A DNA stretch of 54,391 nucleotides, taken from assembly GCA_003666385.1 (NCBI GenBank), contig QPIN01000051.1, positions 1-54,391 of the forward strand, given 5' to 3'. Source of the DNA: Methylococcales symbiont of Hymedesmia sp. n. MRB-2018. Its GTDB lineage: Bacteria; Pseudomonadota; Gammaproteobacteria; Methylococcales; Methylomonadaceae. A program made the position numbers and the translations under genes. The notes below the pieces were generated by a model, which was not told the origin of the DNA, ran no database searches, and saw only the letters and a list, made by a program, of their open reading frames with translations. Positions 9,100-18,796 of this stretch are shown here, piece by piece (within the stretch, counting starts at the first letter, position 1; every line of letters starts with the position of its first letter).

Positions 9100-9341
9100 T
9101 ATGATTCCTAATAATTTGTTAGGAACACAAGTGTTCCTTAATTGGTAAAAAATTCACACGGATATTGTATATTTATTACCAGCACCGAATGAATTACTAA
9201 TTTTACAACGAGATGTGGATACACATTGATTTTTTCTTGAAATTACTGCAATGTACTGAGTATTTATGGGGCTATGTTGAATAAAGTGGGTGATTAAATT
9301 TTAGTTTCCCACTAAGTAAGTATAAATTATATTAATAAAGT

Positions 9342-9500
9342 GAGAACTCAGCATAACTCATGAACGGATAAAAAAGGCTAGAGGTTTTCCATCTTTCAGC
9401 CAAAATAACGCGCAATAGCTCGCTATTACACTTGTATTTTGACTAAAACCTGAAAAATTCTATCACTTTTTTCTCTCGTCCAGAGTTATGCTGAGGTCTC
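9342..9500. repeat. 159-bp palindrome-ended MITE-like element, family 1, copy C (inverted relative to copy B)
   Basis: Starts GAGAACTCAGCATAACTC and ends GAGTTATGCTGAGGTCTC. The reverse complement matches 7308-7466 with three base differences by eye. The rest of the 9100-9571 intergenic region shows nothing beyond the divergent starts of the OsmC and AsmA genes. Confidence 0.9.
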
Positions 9501-9571
9501 AAGGTAACGCATTATAATGCCCACATTAGAGCCTGAACAATCTTTCATCATCACTAAATTACGACTTAAAT

Positions 9572-11785
9572 ATGAGTAAATTTCTTAAAGTTTTATTATC
9601 AATTTTCGCATCAGTTGTTTTGCTAATTATCATTGCAGTGATAGCAATTCCTTTCTTTATTAATCCAAATGACTTCAAAGCAGAAATTGCAGCGATGGTA
9701 AAAGATCATAGCGGAAGAGATTTAGCCATAGATGGAGATTTGGAAGTATCAATTTTCCCTTGGGTAGGCATTTCTACCGGTAAATTAGTTTTAAGCAATG
9801 CCAAAGGCTTTGAAGATAAACCCTTTGCAGAAATTAATGCAAGCAATGTAAAAGTTAAATTAATTCCTTTATTTTCAAAACAAATTAAAATCAGTCAAAT
9901 CGTCCTAAAGGGACTTGTTTTAAATTTAGCAAAAAATAAACAAGGTATTAGTAACTGGGAAGATATAAGGAAGCAAAACCAGTCTGTAGAGAAAAAAATA
10001 AAGACTATAAAACAAGACACACAAAAACAAGAAAAAGTAGCTCAAAAGTCTGAATCTAATGAAGCGCAGATACCATTGGCAGGATTAGCGATTGGCGGTA
10101 TTTCAATTGAACAGGCAAAAATAAGCTGGGATGATCAGCAAAAAGGAAAATATACAGAAATTAATGAGTTCAATTTTATAATGGATAAATTAGTGTTTGG
10201 AAAAGCTATTGGTCTTGATTTATCTTTTTCTATATTCAATAAGGAACCTGAATTAACAGAATCTATAGATTTTACTACAGACCTAATCATTAACGAGGCA
10301 CTAGATAATTTTAAATTAACAAAAATCAAGATTAAAAGTGTCACTTCAGGAAATGGAATTCCTGGGGGAGAATTGATAGCAACGCTATTGGCCGAAGTTG
10401 CAATTGATATGTCTCAACAAACATTAAATATTTCCAAGCTAAGTCTTAATGCTAATAATCTTTCATTAACAGCCAATATTAATGGCACTCAAATTGTTGA
10501 TAAGCCAAATTTTAGTGGCTCTATTGATATTGCTGAGTTTAATTTAGCATCATTAATGTCCCAGATAGCGATGCCCTTGCCAGAAACGGAGGACAGTACT
10601 GCAATGAGTAAAGCTTCTATGCGTTTATCTTTTCAATCAAGCCAGGACTTAGTAACTATCCATGATTTATCTGTTAATCTGGACGATAGTCATATTAATG
10701 GCTCTGTAAAAATAAAAAATTTTGAAGCCCCCGCTATTAATTTTGATCTAAAAGTAGACAATATTGATATAGACAGGTACATGCCTGTTGATGATGAAAG
10801 CACTGAATCTCGAACCATAGCTGATTCTACGGGGAAACCTTCCCCTCAACCAAAGAAAGCGGCTAAAGCTGTTTCCACGTCTGCCAAAGCTGTTGCTGCT
10901 GTGACTACAATATTTCCTGTAGAAACGCTAAGAGGTCTTAATGCAAATGGGCAGATTAGCGTTGATCAATTGAAAATCAATCAATTAAATATGCAGGGAC
11001 TTAATTTTAAATTAAAAGCTAAAAATGGGGTAATAAATACCCAGCAAAAGGTCAAACATTTTTATCAAGGTTCATATTCAGGTAGTACATCGATTAATGT
11101 TCAGGGTAATACACCACATTTATCACTGAGTCATAAATTGGCAAGAGTTCAAATTGAGCCTTTGCTAAAAGATAAGTTGGACGAGGCCAAAATGACGGGC
11201 GTTGTTAATGCATCGATTAAAATTAAAGGCCAGGGCAATACTGAGAAAGCACTGAAGTCTTCTTTGAATGGAGATATTGATTTTAGCTTTAAGGACGGAA
11301 TTATCAAAGGTTTTAATCTACAAAAAATAATAGATAAAGGAAAATCTCTTATTGGAAAAGAAACATTAACAACTGGAAATAAAAATGATCAAACTGTTTT
11401 TTCAATAATAAAAGGAACCGCAAAAATTACTAATGGGCTGATTAGTAACAAAGACTTATATGCTAAGGCCTCTAAATTACGTGTTAGCGGTAAAGGCACT
11501 GCACATTTAGTTTCAGAAAAAATTGATTATGCCATCAATGCAAAATTGATTAAAAGAGAGGCAACAGCAACAAAGTCAGAAAAAATTAAGGGTATTCCTA
11601 TTCCTATTCCTATTGCTATTAATGTAGCTGGAACATTTACTAACCCATCTTATAGATTAGATATAGTCGCTATGTTGGCAGAAAAAAATAAAGAAAAAAT
11701 AAATAAGAAAAAAGATAAGTTACTAAAAAAATTAGATGAAAAACTCGGCCCTGGAGTCAGTGATTTACTGAAAGGTTTGTTTTAG
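9572..11785 (+). CDS. AsmA family protein
   Basis: 737 residues with an N-terminal membrane anchor (LLSIFASVVLLIIIAVIAIPFF, about residues 8-29) and a long periplasmic beta-rich region. The AsmA signature at the start, INPNDFKAEIAAMVKDHSGR followed by LAIDGDLEVSIFPWVGI, and the C-terminal repeats (GTAKITNGLISNKDLYAKA, VSGKGTAHLVSEKIDYAINAKL) are typical. AsmA-like proteins are bridge-like proteins implicated in phospholipid transport to the outer membrane. A Lys/Ala-rich linker lies near residues 425-445. The gene stands alone and is followed by a GTAGAGACAAGG repeat cluster with a strong palindrome. Confidence 0.88.
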   Translation: MSKFLKVLLSIFASVVLLIIIAVIAIPFFINPNDFKAEIAAMVKDHSGRDLAIDGDLEVSIFPWVGISTGKLVLSNAKGFEDKPFAEINASNVKVKLIPLFSKQIKISQIVLKGLVLNLAKNKQGISNWEDIRKQNQSVEKKIKTIKQDTQKQEKVAQKSESNEAQIPLAGLAIGGISIEQAKISWDDQQKGKYTEINEFNFIMDKLVFGKAIGLDLSFSIFNKEPELTESIDFTTDLIINEALDNFKLTKIKIKSVTSGNGIPGGELIATLLAEVAIDMSQQTLNISKLSLNANNLSLTANINGTQIVDKPNFSGSIDIAEFNLASLMSQIAMPLPETEDSTAMSKASMRLSFQSSQDLVTIHDLSVNLDDSHINGSVKIKNFEAPAINFDLKVDNIDIDRYMPVDDESTESRTIADSTGKPSPQPKKAAKAVSTSAKAVAAVTTIFPVETLRGLNANGQISVDQLKINQLNMQGLNFKLKAKNGVINTQQKVKHFYQGSYSGSTSINVQGNTPHLSLSHKLARVQIEPLLKDKLDEAKMTGVVNASIKIKGQGNTEKALKSSLNGDIDFSFKDGIIKGFNLQKIIDKGKSLIGKETLTTGNKNDQTVFSIIKGTAKITNGLISNKDLYAKASKLRVSGKGTAHLVSEKIDYAINAKLIKREATATKSEKIKGIPIPIPIAINVAGTFTNPSYRLDIVAMLAEKNKEKINKKKDKLLKKLDEKLGPGVSDLLKGLF

Positions 11786-11880
11786 TAGAGACAAGATATG
11801 CTAGTTGTGGAGACAAGGCATACTAGTTGTGGAGACAAGGGATGCTAGTAGAGACAAGGCATGCCTTGTCTCTACTAAAA
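11786..11880. repeat. GAGACAAGG tandem repeat ending in a perfect 32-bp palindrome
   Basis: Four GAGACAAG units (at about 11788, 11813, 11832 and 11851) are interspersed with TGCTAGTTGTG. The last unit forms a perfect palindrome at 11846-11877, half-site TAGTAGAGACAAGGCA, followed by AAAA. It could act as a bidirectional terminator. Its sequence resembles interspersed GTAGAGACAAGGC repeats known from many genomes; one CRISPR spacer shares GTAGAGACAA with it. Confidence 0.75.
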
Positions 11881-11896
11881 ATTACTGAGCGAAGCT

Positions 11897-12937
11897 ATGC
11901 CAACTGATCAATTTCAACAAAAAATACTAGCCTGGTTCGATTTAAATGGCAGAAAAGACCTTCCCTGGCAACAAGCTATATCACCTTATCGGGTTTGGTT
12001 GTCAGAGGTTATGTTACAACAAACACAAGTAAGCACCGTCATTCCGTACTTTAATGAATTTATTGATCAATTTCCCGACGTTAATGCTTTAGCTTCTGCA
12101 CCACTAGATAGTGTATTACATTTATGGGCAGGTTTAGGTTACTACGCAAGAGCAAGAAATTTACATAAAACTGCGACTCTAATTAGTGCTAATGGTGGCG
12201 TATTTCCTGATCAGTTAGATGCACTAATCGCATTACCAGGTATTGGACGCTCTACTGCAGGTGCTATTTTAAGTATTGCCTTTAACAAAAGTTACCCTAT
12301 TTTAGATGCTAATGTAAGGCGAGTACTGGCTCGGCATTATGCAATAGTAGGTTGGTCTGGTCATACTAAAATAAGTAATCAACTTTGGGAGATAAGCACT
12401 CTAAATACGCCTGTAAAACGCTCAGCTGATTATACGCAGGCAATGATGGATTTAGGGGCTACTTTATGTACCAGAAGTAAACCACAGTGTAATCAATGTC
12501 CTATTAGTGCAAGTTGTCTGGCAAAAATTGAAAACAAAGTCCATTTCCTCCCCACAGCTAAACCCACAAAAGCAATTCCAGTAAAAAATATTTTTTTCTT
12601 GATTTTACAAAACCCACAGCAGCAATTCTTATTAGAAAAAAGACCAGCTTCTGGAATTTGGGGTGGCTTATGGAGTTTGTTGGAATTTGATTCCATCGAA
12701 AATATTCATTTATGGGGCTTAGATAACAATATGCCTGTTCAAGCCATTAAAACATTAAAACCTCAAAGACATACTTTTTCACATTATCATTTGGACTACA
12801 CTGCCGTTTTGGCTAAAACCAAGATGTCGGTTAATAATGTTATGGAAGCGAATGGTTTAGTCTGGTATAAAGTAGGACAAATTAAATCATTGGGACTACC
12901 CGCACCCATAAAAAAAATTTTACAGGAGCAATACTAA
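11897..12937 (+). CDS. mutY: A/G-specific adenine DNA glycosylase
   Basis: 346 residues. MutY removes adenine mispaired with 8-oxoG. Visible are the N-terminal WFDLNGRKDLPWQ, YRVWLSEVMLQQTQV (catalytic Glu), the helix-hairpin-helix LPGIGRSTAGAILSIAF, the catalytic Asp in ILDANVRRVLAR, the 4Fe-4S cluster cysteines in CTRSKPQCNQCPISASC (CX6CX2CX5C), and a C-terminal NUDIX-like 8-oxoG recognition domain (LLEKRPASGIWGGLW). It is followed by yggX three bases later, the common mutY-yggX pairing that links oxidative DNA repair with iron handling. Confidence 0.96.
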   Translation: MPTDQFQQKILAWFDLNGRKDLPWQQAISPYRVWLSEVMLQQTQVSTVIPYFNEFIDQFPDVNALASAPLDSVLHLWAGLGYYARARNLHKTATLISANGGVFPDQLDALIALPGIGRSTAGAILSIAFNKSYPILDANVRRVLARHYAIVGWSGHTKISNQLWEISTLNTPVKRSADYTQAMMDLGATLCTRSKPQCNQCPISASCLAKIENKVHFLPTAKPTKAIPVKNIFFLILQNPQQQFLLEKRPASGIWGGLWSLLEFDSIENIHLWGLDNNMPVQAIKTLKPQRHTFSHYHLDYTAVLAKTKMSVNNVMEANGLVWYKVGQIKSLGLPAPIKKILQEQY

Positions 12938-12940
12938 AAG

Positions 12941-13222
12941 ATGACAAGAATGATTCAATGTATGAAACTAGGTAAAGAACTAGAAGGTTTGGATAGTGTC
13001 CCATTTCCTGGTGCTAAAGGGCAATATATTTTTGATAATATTTCAAAGCAAGCGTGGAAGCAATGGATGGAAATGCAAACAATGATTATTAACGAGCAGA
13101 GACTGGCAAGTTTTGAGCCTAAAGCCAGAAAATTATTAGAGACGGAGAGAGAGAAATTCTTATTTTCAGAAGATTTTGTAATAGTTGAAGGTTACATACC
13201 TCAAGAGCAGAAAAAACCATAA
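12941..13222 (+). CDS. yggX: YggX, probable Fe(2+)-trafficking protein
   Basis: 93 residues. It has the family Cys near the N-terminus (MTRMIQCMKL), followed by LEGLDSVPFPGAKGQYIFDNISKQAWKQW in two halves around the PGA turn, QTMIINEQRL, and KFLF near the end. YggX protects Fe-S clusters and limits oxidative damage. It starts three bases after the mutY stop and was surely made from the same transcript. The stop region contains GGGCAG...CTGCCC at about 13239-13274, a weak hairpin between this gene and convergent rho. Confidence 0.93.
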   Translation: MTRMIQCMKLGKELEGLDSVPFPGAKGQYIFDNISKQAWKQWMEMQTMIINEQRLASFEPKARKLLETEREKFLFSEDFVIVEGYIPQEQKKP

Positions 13223-13279
13223 AAATGTTTGATATTGGGCAGAAGATAAAATATAGACTTTAGCTCCTGCCCTTGAAAT

Positions 13280-14536
13280 TTACCTTTTCATTGAATCAAA
13301 AAACTCTGCATTGGTTTTGAAGTCTTTCAATTTACCCAGAATAAATTCAGAAGCGGCCATTTCATCCATAGGCTGTAGAATTTTTCTTAAAATCCAGGTT
13401 TTTTGCAGTTCATCAGGATCCACCAAATAGTCTTCACGTCGTGTTCCTGAACGATTAATGTTAATGGCAGGATAAACACGTTTTTCGGCAATTTTACGTT
13501 CTAGGTGTAACTCCATATTACCTGTTCCTTTAAATTCCTCGTAAATAACCTCATCCATCCTTGAGCCAGTATCGACTAATGCAGTTGCCAGAATAGTTAA
13601 ACTACCCCCTTCTTCAATATTTCTTGCCGCACCAAAAAAACGTTTTGGCTTTTCTAGTGCGTTGGCATCAACACCGCCTGATAAAATTTTACCAGAAGAA
13701 GGTGTCACCATATTATAAGCTCTTGCTAGACGAGTAAGAGAGTCTAACAAAATAACTACATCGTGTTTATGCTCTACTAAACGGCGTGCTTTTTCGATGA
13801 CCATATTAGCTACTTGCAGATGTCTTGTCGCTGGTTCATCAAAAGTACTGGAGACAACCTCTCCACGGACACAGCGTTCCATTTCAGTGACTTCCTCAGG
13901 GCGTTCATCAATGAGTAATACGATGAGATAACATTCTGGATTATTTTCTGCAATGGCATGAGCAATATTTTGCAGAATCATGGTTTTACCCGCTTTAGGG
14001 GGAGAAACAATCAATCCACGTTGTCCCTTACCTATAGGGGCAATTAAATCAATAACACGTCCAGTCAAGTCTTCACTGGTTCCGTTACCTTGTTGCAGAA
14101 TAAAGCGTTTATTGGCAAAAAGAGGCGTTAAATTAGAAAAGAGAATTTTGTTTTTGGCATTTTCTGGTGTTTCAAAGTTAATTTTTTCAACTTTGAGCAT
14201 AGCAAAATAACGTTCATTATCTCTAGGGGGTCTAATTTTACCGCTAATGGTATCCCCTGTTCGTAAACTAAATCGACGTATCTGACTGGGTGAAACGTAA
14301 ATATCATCAGGACCTGCTAAATATGAGCTGCCTGGTGTTCGTAGAAAACCAAAACCGTCTTGTAATATTTCAAGCACACCATCTCCAAAAATATCTTCTC
14401 CACTTTTAGCCTGTTTTTTCAGGATGGAATAAATAACTTCTTGCTTTCGTGCTCGTGATATATTTTCAATGCCTAAGGATTGGGCGATAGTAACGACTTC
14501 GCTAATGGGTTTTGGTTTTAATTCGGAAAGATTCAT
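13280..14536 (-). CDS. rho: Transcription termination factor Rho
   Basis: 418 residues from ATG 14536, chosen because it gives the conserved N-terminus [14 protein letters not shown]; nine upstream codons are unlike the family. The hexameric RNA helicase carries the cold-shock RNA-binding domain ([27 protein letters not shown]), Walker A in [15 protein letters not shown], Walker B in [16 protein letters not shown], the Q-loop/R-loop region ([14 protein letters not shown]), and the arginine finger region [12 protein letters not shown]. It lies downstream of trxA as in enterobacteria, and opposite the divergent rhlB. Confidence 0.98.
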   Translation of the reverse strand: MNLSELKPKPISEVVTIAQSLGIENISRARKQEVIYSILKKQAKSGEDIFGDGVLEILQDGFGFLRTPGSSYLAGPDDIYVSPSQIRRFSLRTGDTISGKIRPPRDNERYFAMLKVEKINFETPENAKNKILFSNLTPLFANKRFILQQGNGTSEDLTGRVIDLIAPIGKGQRGLIVSPPKAGKTMILQNIAHAIAENNPECYLIVLLIDERPEEVTEMERCVRGEVVSSTFDEPATRHLQVANMVIEKARRLVEHKHDVVILLDSLTRLARAYNMVTPSSGKILSGGVDANALEKPKRFFGAARNIEEGGSLTILATALVDTGSRMDEVIYEEFKGTGNMELHLERKIAEKRVYPAININRSGTRREDYLVDPDELQKTWILRKILQPMDEMAASEFILGKLKDFKTNAEFFDSMKR

Positions 14537-14657
14537 ATAATACAAAGAATTAAGGATTGACAAACGGCAGAATGCATAAAAAAGCTAAATAGCTATGTGG
14601 GATATGTTTCTAGGCTCTGTGGGTAGCACTGAAGTAAGTGCGAGGAGAAGTATAGCT

Positions 14658-14703
14658 ATAAAACCAAGGTTACGCAAATATTTTTACTAGCCCTGGTTTT
14701 ATT
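14658..14703 (-). terminator. Hairpin between trxA and rho
   Basis: AAAACCAAGG (14660-14669) can pair with CCCTGGTTTT (14691-14700) with one mismatch and a 21-nt loop. On the minus strand it ends in GGTTTTAT, so it may partly terminate trxA transcripts before rho. The remaining 14537-14714 spacer shows no other clear feature. Confidence 0.4.
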
Positions 14704-14714
14704 AGGAATAATTA

Positions 14715-15041
14715 TTAGATATTACTGTTAATAAATTCAATTAATTGTGATTTACTGAGTGCACCGACTTTAGTTGCTTCAACCTCACCCTTTTTAAAAA
14801 TCATTAAAGTAGGAATGCCGCGAACACCATAGCTTTGTGGTGTTACAGGATTGTCATCAATATTTAATTTTGCAACTATTAATTTATCAGAAAATTCAGT
14901 AGCAATTTCGTCTAAAATAGGCCCAATCATTTTGCATGGTCCACACCATTCTGCCCAATAGTCCACGAGTGCGGGGGTGTCAGCTTTAATAACAGCATCA
15001 TTAAATTCGGCATCTGTTACATGTAGGACAGCATTACTCAC
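14715..15041 (-). CDS. trxA: Thioredoxin 1
   Basis: 108 residues. I place the start at GTG 15041 because GGAG lies six bases upstream and the resulting protein (M)[12 protein letters not shown] has the usual thioredoxin length; a four-codon-longer TTG start exists but puts the Shine-Dalgarno inside the gene. The active site is WAEWCGPCK; the cis-Pro is in RGIPTLMIF, and the C-terminus [10 protein letters not shown] is highly conserved. It is a cytoplasmic disulfide reductase. It precedes rho on the same strand and is divergent from rhlB, a conserved gammaproteobacterial arrangement. Confidence 0.96.
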   Translation of the reverse strand: MSNAVLHVTDAEFNDAVIKADTPALVDYWAEWCGPCKMIGPILDEIATEFSDKLIVAKLNIDDNPVTPQSYGVRGIPTLMIFKKGEVEATKVGALSKSQLIEFINSNI

Positions 15042-15139
15042 TTTAATCTCCAAAATTTTTAAAAGCTAACTATAGATTTGATAGTACTCTGTTGTCAATC
15101 AATTTCAAAGAAAATGATTTTTACGTTATCCTATGTGCC

Positions 15140-16453
15140 ATGAAAGAAACCCATCTAACGAAAACACGCTTTAGCAATCTTGAATTATCAGATTCCATTA
15201 TAAAAAGTTTAAAAAATGCTGACTATGTTGAATGTACGCCAATTCAAGACAAAACTTTGCCGCTTTCTTTGCGTGGAAAAGATATTGCAGGGCAGGCACA
15301 AACTGGTACAGGTAAAACAGCTGCATTTTTATTGGCAACATTTCAGCATTTAATTAATGATGAAAGTGAGAATATTAAAAACCCCAGAGCATTAATCCTG
15401 GCACCCACGCGAGAATTAGCGATTCAGATTCATAAGGATGCTTTGTTATTGGGAAAACAACTCGATTTAAAATATGCACTGATTTATGGTGGCACTGATT
15501 ATCAAAAACAATTAGATGTGCTGAAAACCAATATTGATATTGTCATTGGCACACCTGGTCGTATTATTGATTTTCAACGAAAAAATGCACTTAATCTAAA
15601 TAATATTCAGGTTTCTGTTTTGGATGAAGCAGACAGAATGTTTGATTTAGGTTTCATAAAAGATATTCGTTATTTGTTAAGAAGAATGCCTTCTGCAGAA
15701 AAGCGACTTAATTTATTATTTTCAGCCACCTTATCTTATAAGGTCACAGAGTTAGCATACGAACATATGAACAACCCTGTGCTAGTCAAAATTGAATCGG
15801 AAGAAGTGACATCTAAAGCAATTAGTCAAAGTGCATTTTGCCCCGCTAATGAGCAAAAAATTCCCTTGCTATTTGGGTTACTGAACAAGCATCAACCTGA
15901 AAGATGTATTGTATTTGTTAATACCAAGTCCTGTGCAGAACAACTTGAGCACTATCTTGCTGCCAATAAATATAATGTCGCCGTGTTAAGTGGTGATGTA
16001 CCGCAAGAAAAACGTCAACGATTACTCAATGATTTTCAGGACGACAAGGTTAATCTTATGATAGCAACCGACGTGGCGGCTCGGGGTTTACATATTCCTG
16101 CCGTATCTCATGTAATAAATTATGATTTACCGCAAGATGTTGAAGACTACGTTCACCGTATTGGCAGAACTGCTCGTTTTGGAGCAAGTGGTGTGGCTTT
16201 TAGTTTTATATGTGAAGAATATGCGTATTCAATGCCTGATATTGAAGATTATATAGGCGAAAAAATTACCGTTAATGCAATTACTGAAGATGTTATTGCA
16301 AGCAATATTAAACAGCCAGATAGAAAACATCCCCGTAAAAATAAATATCAAGGAAGAAAAACTGAGGCTACTAAAAAACCACGTTTTAATAATGAAGAGC
16401 AAAAAGTATCAGAAAAACCTACTGTGGTTATAACTGAGACTCAAGATGAGTAA
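15140..16453 (+). CDS. rhlB: DEAD-box ATP-dependent RNA helicase RhlB
   Basis: 437 residues from ATG 15140, chosen to give MKETHLTKTRFSNLEL, which aligns with the RhlB N-terminus (THLT...FS). All DEAD-box motifs are visible: Q motif CTPIQ, motif I AQTGTGKT, Ia PTRELA, Ib TPGR, II DEAD, III SATLS, IV FVNTK, V ATDVAARGLHIP and VI HRIGRTAR. RhlB unwinds RNA in the degradosome. The tail from about residue 390 is basic (RKHPRKNKYQGRK), as in RNA-binding helicase tails. It is divergent from trxA-rho with a 98-bp shared promoter region. Confidence 0.95.
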   Translation: MKETHLTKTRFSNLELSDSIIKSLKNADYVECTPIQDKTLPLSLRGKDIAGQAQTGTGKTAAFLLATFQHLINDESENIKNPRALILAPTRELAIQIHKDALLLGKQLDLKYALIYGGTDYQKQLDVLKTNIDIVIGTPGRIIDFQRKNALNLNNIQVSVLDEADRMFDLGFIKDIRYLLRRMPSAEKRLNLLFSATLSYKVTELAYEHMNNPVLVKIESEEVTSKAISQSAFCPANEQKIPLLFGLLNKHQPERCIVFVNTKSCAEQLEHYLAANKYNVAVLSGDVPQEKRQRLLNDFQDDKVNLMIATDVAARGLHIPAVSHVINYDLPQDVEDYVHRIGRTARFGASGVAFSFICEEYAYSMPDIEDYIGEKITVNAITEDVIASNIKQPDRKHPRKNKYQGRKTEATKKPRFNNEEQKVSEKPTVVITETQDE

Positions 16454-16500
16454 TTTTTTCAGATAAAACCCCTTGTAAAGCCCCAAATTGTCGAGTGACA

Positions 16501-16918
16501 TACATAGTCAACCCTTAAAAACCCAAACCAAAAAACACTTCTATCAGGACTCAGGACTAAAGACTAAAGTAACTGGAACCTCTGTTACCACACGTCATTC
16601 CCGAAGTCTTTTACCACACGTCCTTCCCGAAGTCTCTTATCGGGAATCTAGTTTTAAACACCTAGATTCCTGCTTAGAACATGCAGGAATGACGAAGGGA
16701 GTGAAGCGGATCTTATACCCTATTCAACAAATAACTCTGAATGAAAGAGGTTTAGTTGCCCTGTGTTTGGGGTTGATTTTGTTAGCATGTTTTTATCAGC
16801 AAAACGACCAAGAAATAGGTGTTATTTTACCAAATATTGGTTGATTTTCCTATGGTTTTTGTTGGTTTTATTATTATAAATCAAGTTGTTATGGTGTTTT
16901 TAAGGGTTGACTACATAG
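16501..16918. mobile_element. Non-autonomous transposon-like remnant with terminal inverted repeats, beside the CRISPR array
   Basis: An 18-bp perfect inverted repeat, TAGTCAACCCTTAAAAAC at 16505-16522 and its complement at 16896-16913, bounds about 409 bp. The heptamer TACATAG lies at both outer edges (16501-16507 and 16912-16918), consistent with a target-site duplication overlapping the ends. The interior holds a GTCATTCCCG...CAGGAATGACG inverted repeat (about 16591-16694). On the minus strand a 22-codon ORF from 16788 starts MLTKSTPNTGQLNLFHSEL and then hits a stop, loosely like the N-terminus of IS5-type transposases. The plus-strand 118-codon ORF over this element looks spurious. Confidence 0.6.
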
Positions 16919-16965
16919 GGAGGATTCTCAATTAGTGGGTTTTAAAAAAGTCGGTAGATGCTAAA

Positions 16966-18796
16966 TTTCTAAGCTGCCTGTGCGGCAGTGAACGCTGTTA
17001 TTCTTCCGGCGAATATCTTTTGGACTTTCTAAGCTGCCTGTGCGGCAGTGAACTTGTTAAAGCAGAAGTACGAAGGAAAAGAGTTTTTCTAAGCTGCCTG
17101 TGCGGCAGTGAACAATTTTGATAAAATCTTATTTATACCGCTTTCTTTCTAAGCTGCCTGTGCGGCAGTGAACTCTACAAGATTTTTAGGGGGGACAGAA
17201 ATATGTTTCTAAGCTGCCTGTGCGGCAGTGAACGATTTAACAAAGAAGAAATGCTTGTCCTCAATTTTCTAAGCTGCCTGTGCGGCAGTGAACTAAAATC
17301 TACTATTTTAACTATTGTTTGAATATTTCTAAGCTGCCTGTGCGGCAGTGAACTGATAACTATATACAGCCTGATATTACACTCTTTTCTAAGCTGCCTG
17401 TGCGGCAGTGAACAAATGCAGACTGCTCATGATTGTCGCAGTTGATTTCTAAGCTGCCTGTGCGGCAGTGAACGTTGTAACGCCTGCACGAGTTCTTCGA
17501 CCTCTTTTCTAAGCTGCCTGTGCGGCAGTGAACAACAGCTACAAAGCGATGCACGAGACATCTCATTTCTAAGCTGCCTGTGCGGCAGTGAACTAACAAT
17601 TAACAATTAACATCCGTAGAGACAATTTCTAAGCTGCCTGTGCGGCAGTGAACCATTTGTAGAAGACGTCGCAGCGTCGATACAATTTCTAAGCTGCCTG
17701 TGCGGCAGTGAACGTCATCAACTATCTTTTTGTAGTTCATTATTCTTTCTAAGCTGCCTGTGCGGCAGTGAACTGATGGCAGTGGCATCGGGTGGTCAGA
17801 TTACATTTCTAAGCTGCCTGTGCGGCAGTGAACTAAGACAGTTAGAAAGTGAATATACCGCTGATTTTCTAAGCTGCCTGTGCGGCAGTGAACAAATAAA
17901 GAAACGGATAATGTATACAGTGGACTTTCTAAGCTGCCTGTGCGGCAGTGAACGTTTGGATATTTTGTCAGCAAGCCTGAATATGTTTCTAAGCTGCCTG
18001 TGCGGCAGTGAACTACGTGGTGCTTGTATTCTGACGATAGACATTTTTCTAAGCTGCCTGTGCGGCAGTGAACTCCATTTGTCCGTTGTCCAGCATCTTA
18101 TAAGATTTCTAAGCTGCCTGTGCGGCAGTGAACCAACATGTTTACCTCAGAAAAAGCTTTTTGCATTTCTAAGCTGCCTGTGCGGCAGTGAACTTAAACG
18201 AGTTGTAGCAAGAAAAATTAGAGAAATTTCTAAGCTGCCTGTGCGGCAGTGAACGGCATAACTACTTTACCAAGAGGTAATTTCAATTTCTAAGCTGCCT
18301 GTGCGGCAGTGAACTAAATGAAAGCAATTCTATATTGAAGAACATATTTCTAAGCTGCCTGTGCGGCAGTGAACTAACCCGTGGATATGTAGGTGATAAC
18401 GAAACATTTCTAAGCTGCCTGTGCGGCAGTGAACAGGTAGTGCTTTTAGCAGTTTTAGCTAAAGCTTTTCTAAGCTGCCTGTGCGGCAGTGAACTTTTTC
18501 CTATGTCATTAAATAGGATCTCAAATTTTCTAAGCTGCCTGTGCGGCAGTGAACATCTGGGAATATCTTTGTTGTTTAAAAATAACATTTCTAAGCTGCC
18601 TGTGCGGCAGTGAACACCAGAGCATCTGCTGCTTTCGCTGAGAGTATATTTCTAAGCTGCCTGTGCGGCAGTGAACGCTCAAAAAGAATTCCCCATGATG
18701 ACATGTAATTTCTAAGCTGCCTGTGCGGCAGTGAACTCAGGTAATGTTGGGACGACTGACCAAGTAATTTTCTAAGCTGCCTGTGCGGCAGTGAAC
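16966..18796 (-). CRISPR. Type I-F CRISPR array, 31 repeats and 30 spacers
   Basis: The 28-bp repeat occurs 31 times without a visible mismatch, first at 16966-16993 and last at 18769-18796. In transcribed (minus) orientation it reads GTTCACTGCC GCACA GGCAG CTTAGAAA: a 5-bp stem with 5-nt loop followed by the 8-nt crRNA 5' handle, as cleaved by Cas6f. Spacers are 32 nt, with three of 33 nt (18194-18226, 18555-18587, 18616-18648). Orientation puts the leader at the high-coordinate end next to the cas genes, so the newest spacers are near 18770. Repeats stay perfect at the distal end, which suggests an active or recently grown array. Confidence 0.98.

Noticed and set aside
16488-16844. 118-codon plus-strand ORF upstream of the CRISPR array
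   Set aside because: It runs through a terminal inverted repeat and an internal palindrome of a transposon-like remnant, with no family feature.
17360-18613. ORFs on both strands with repeated VHCRTGSLE, FLSCLCGSE or SLPHRQLR peptides
   Set aside because: They are translations of the CRISPR repeat in different frames, not proteins.
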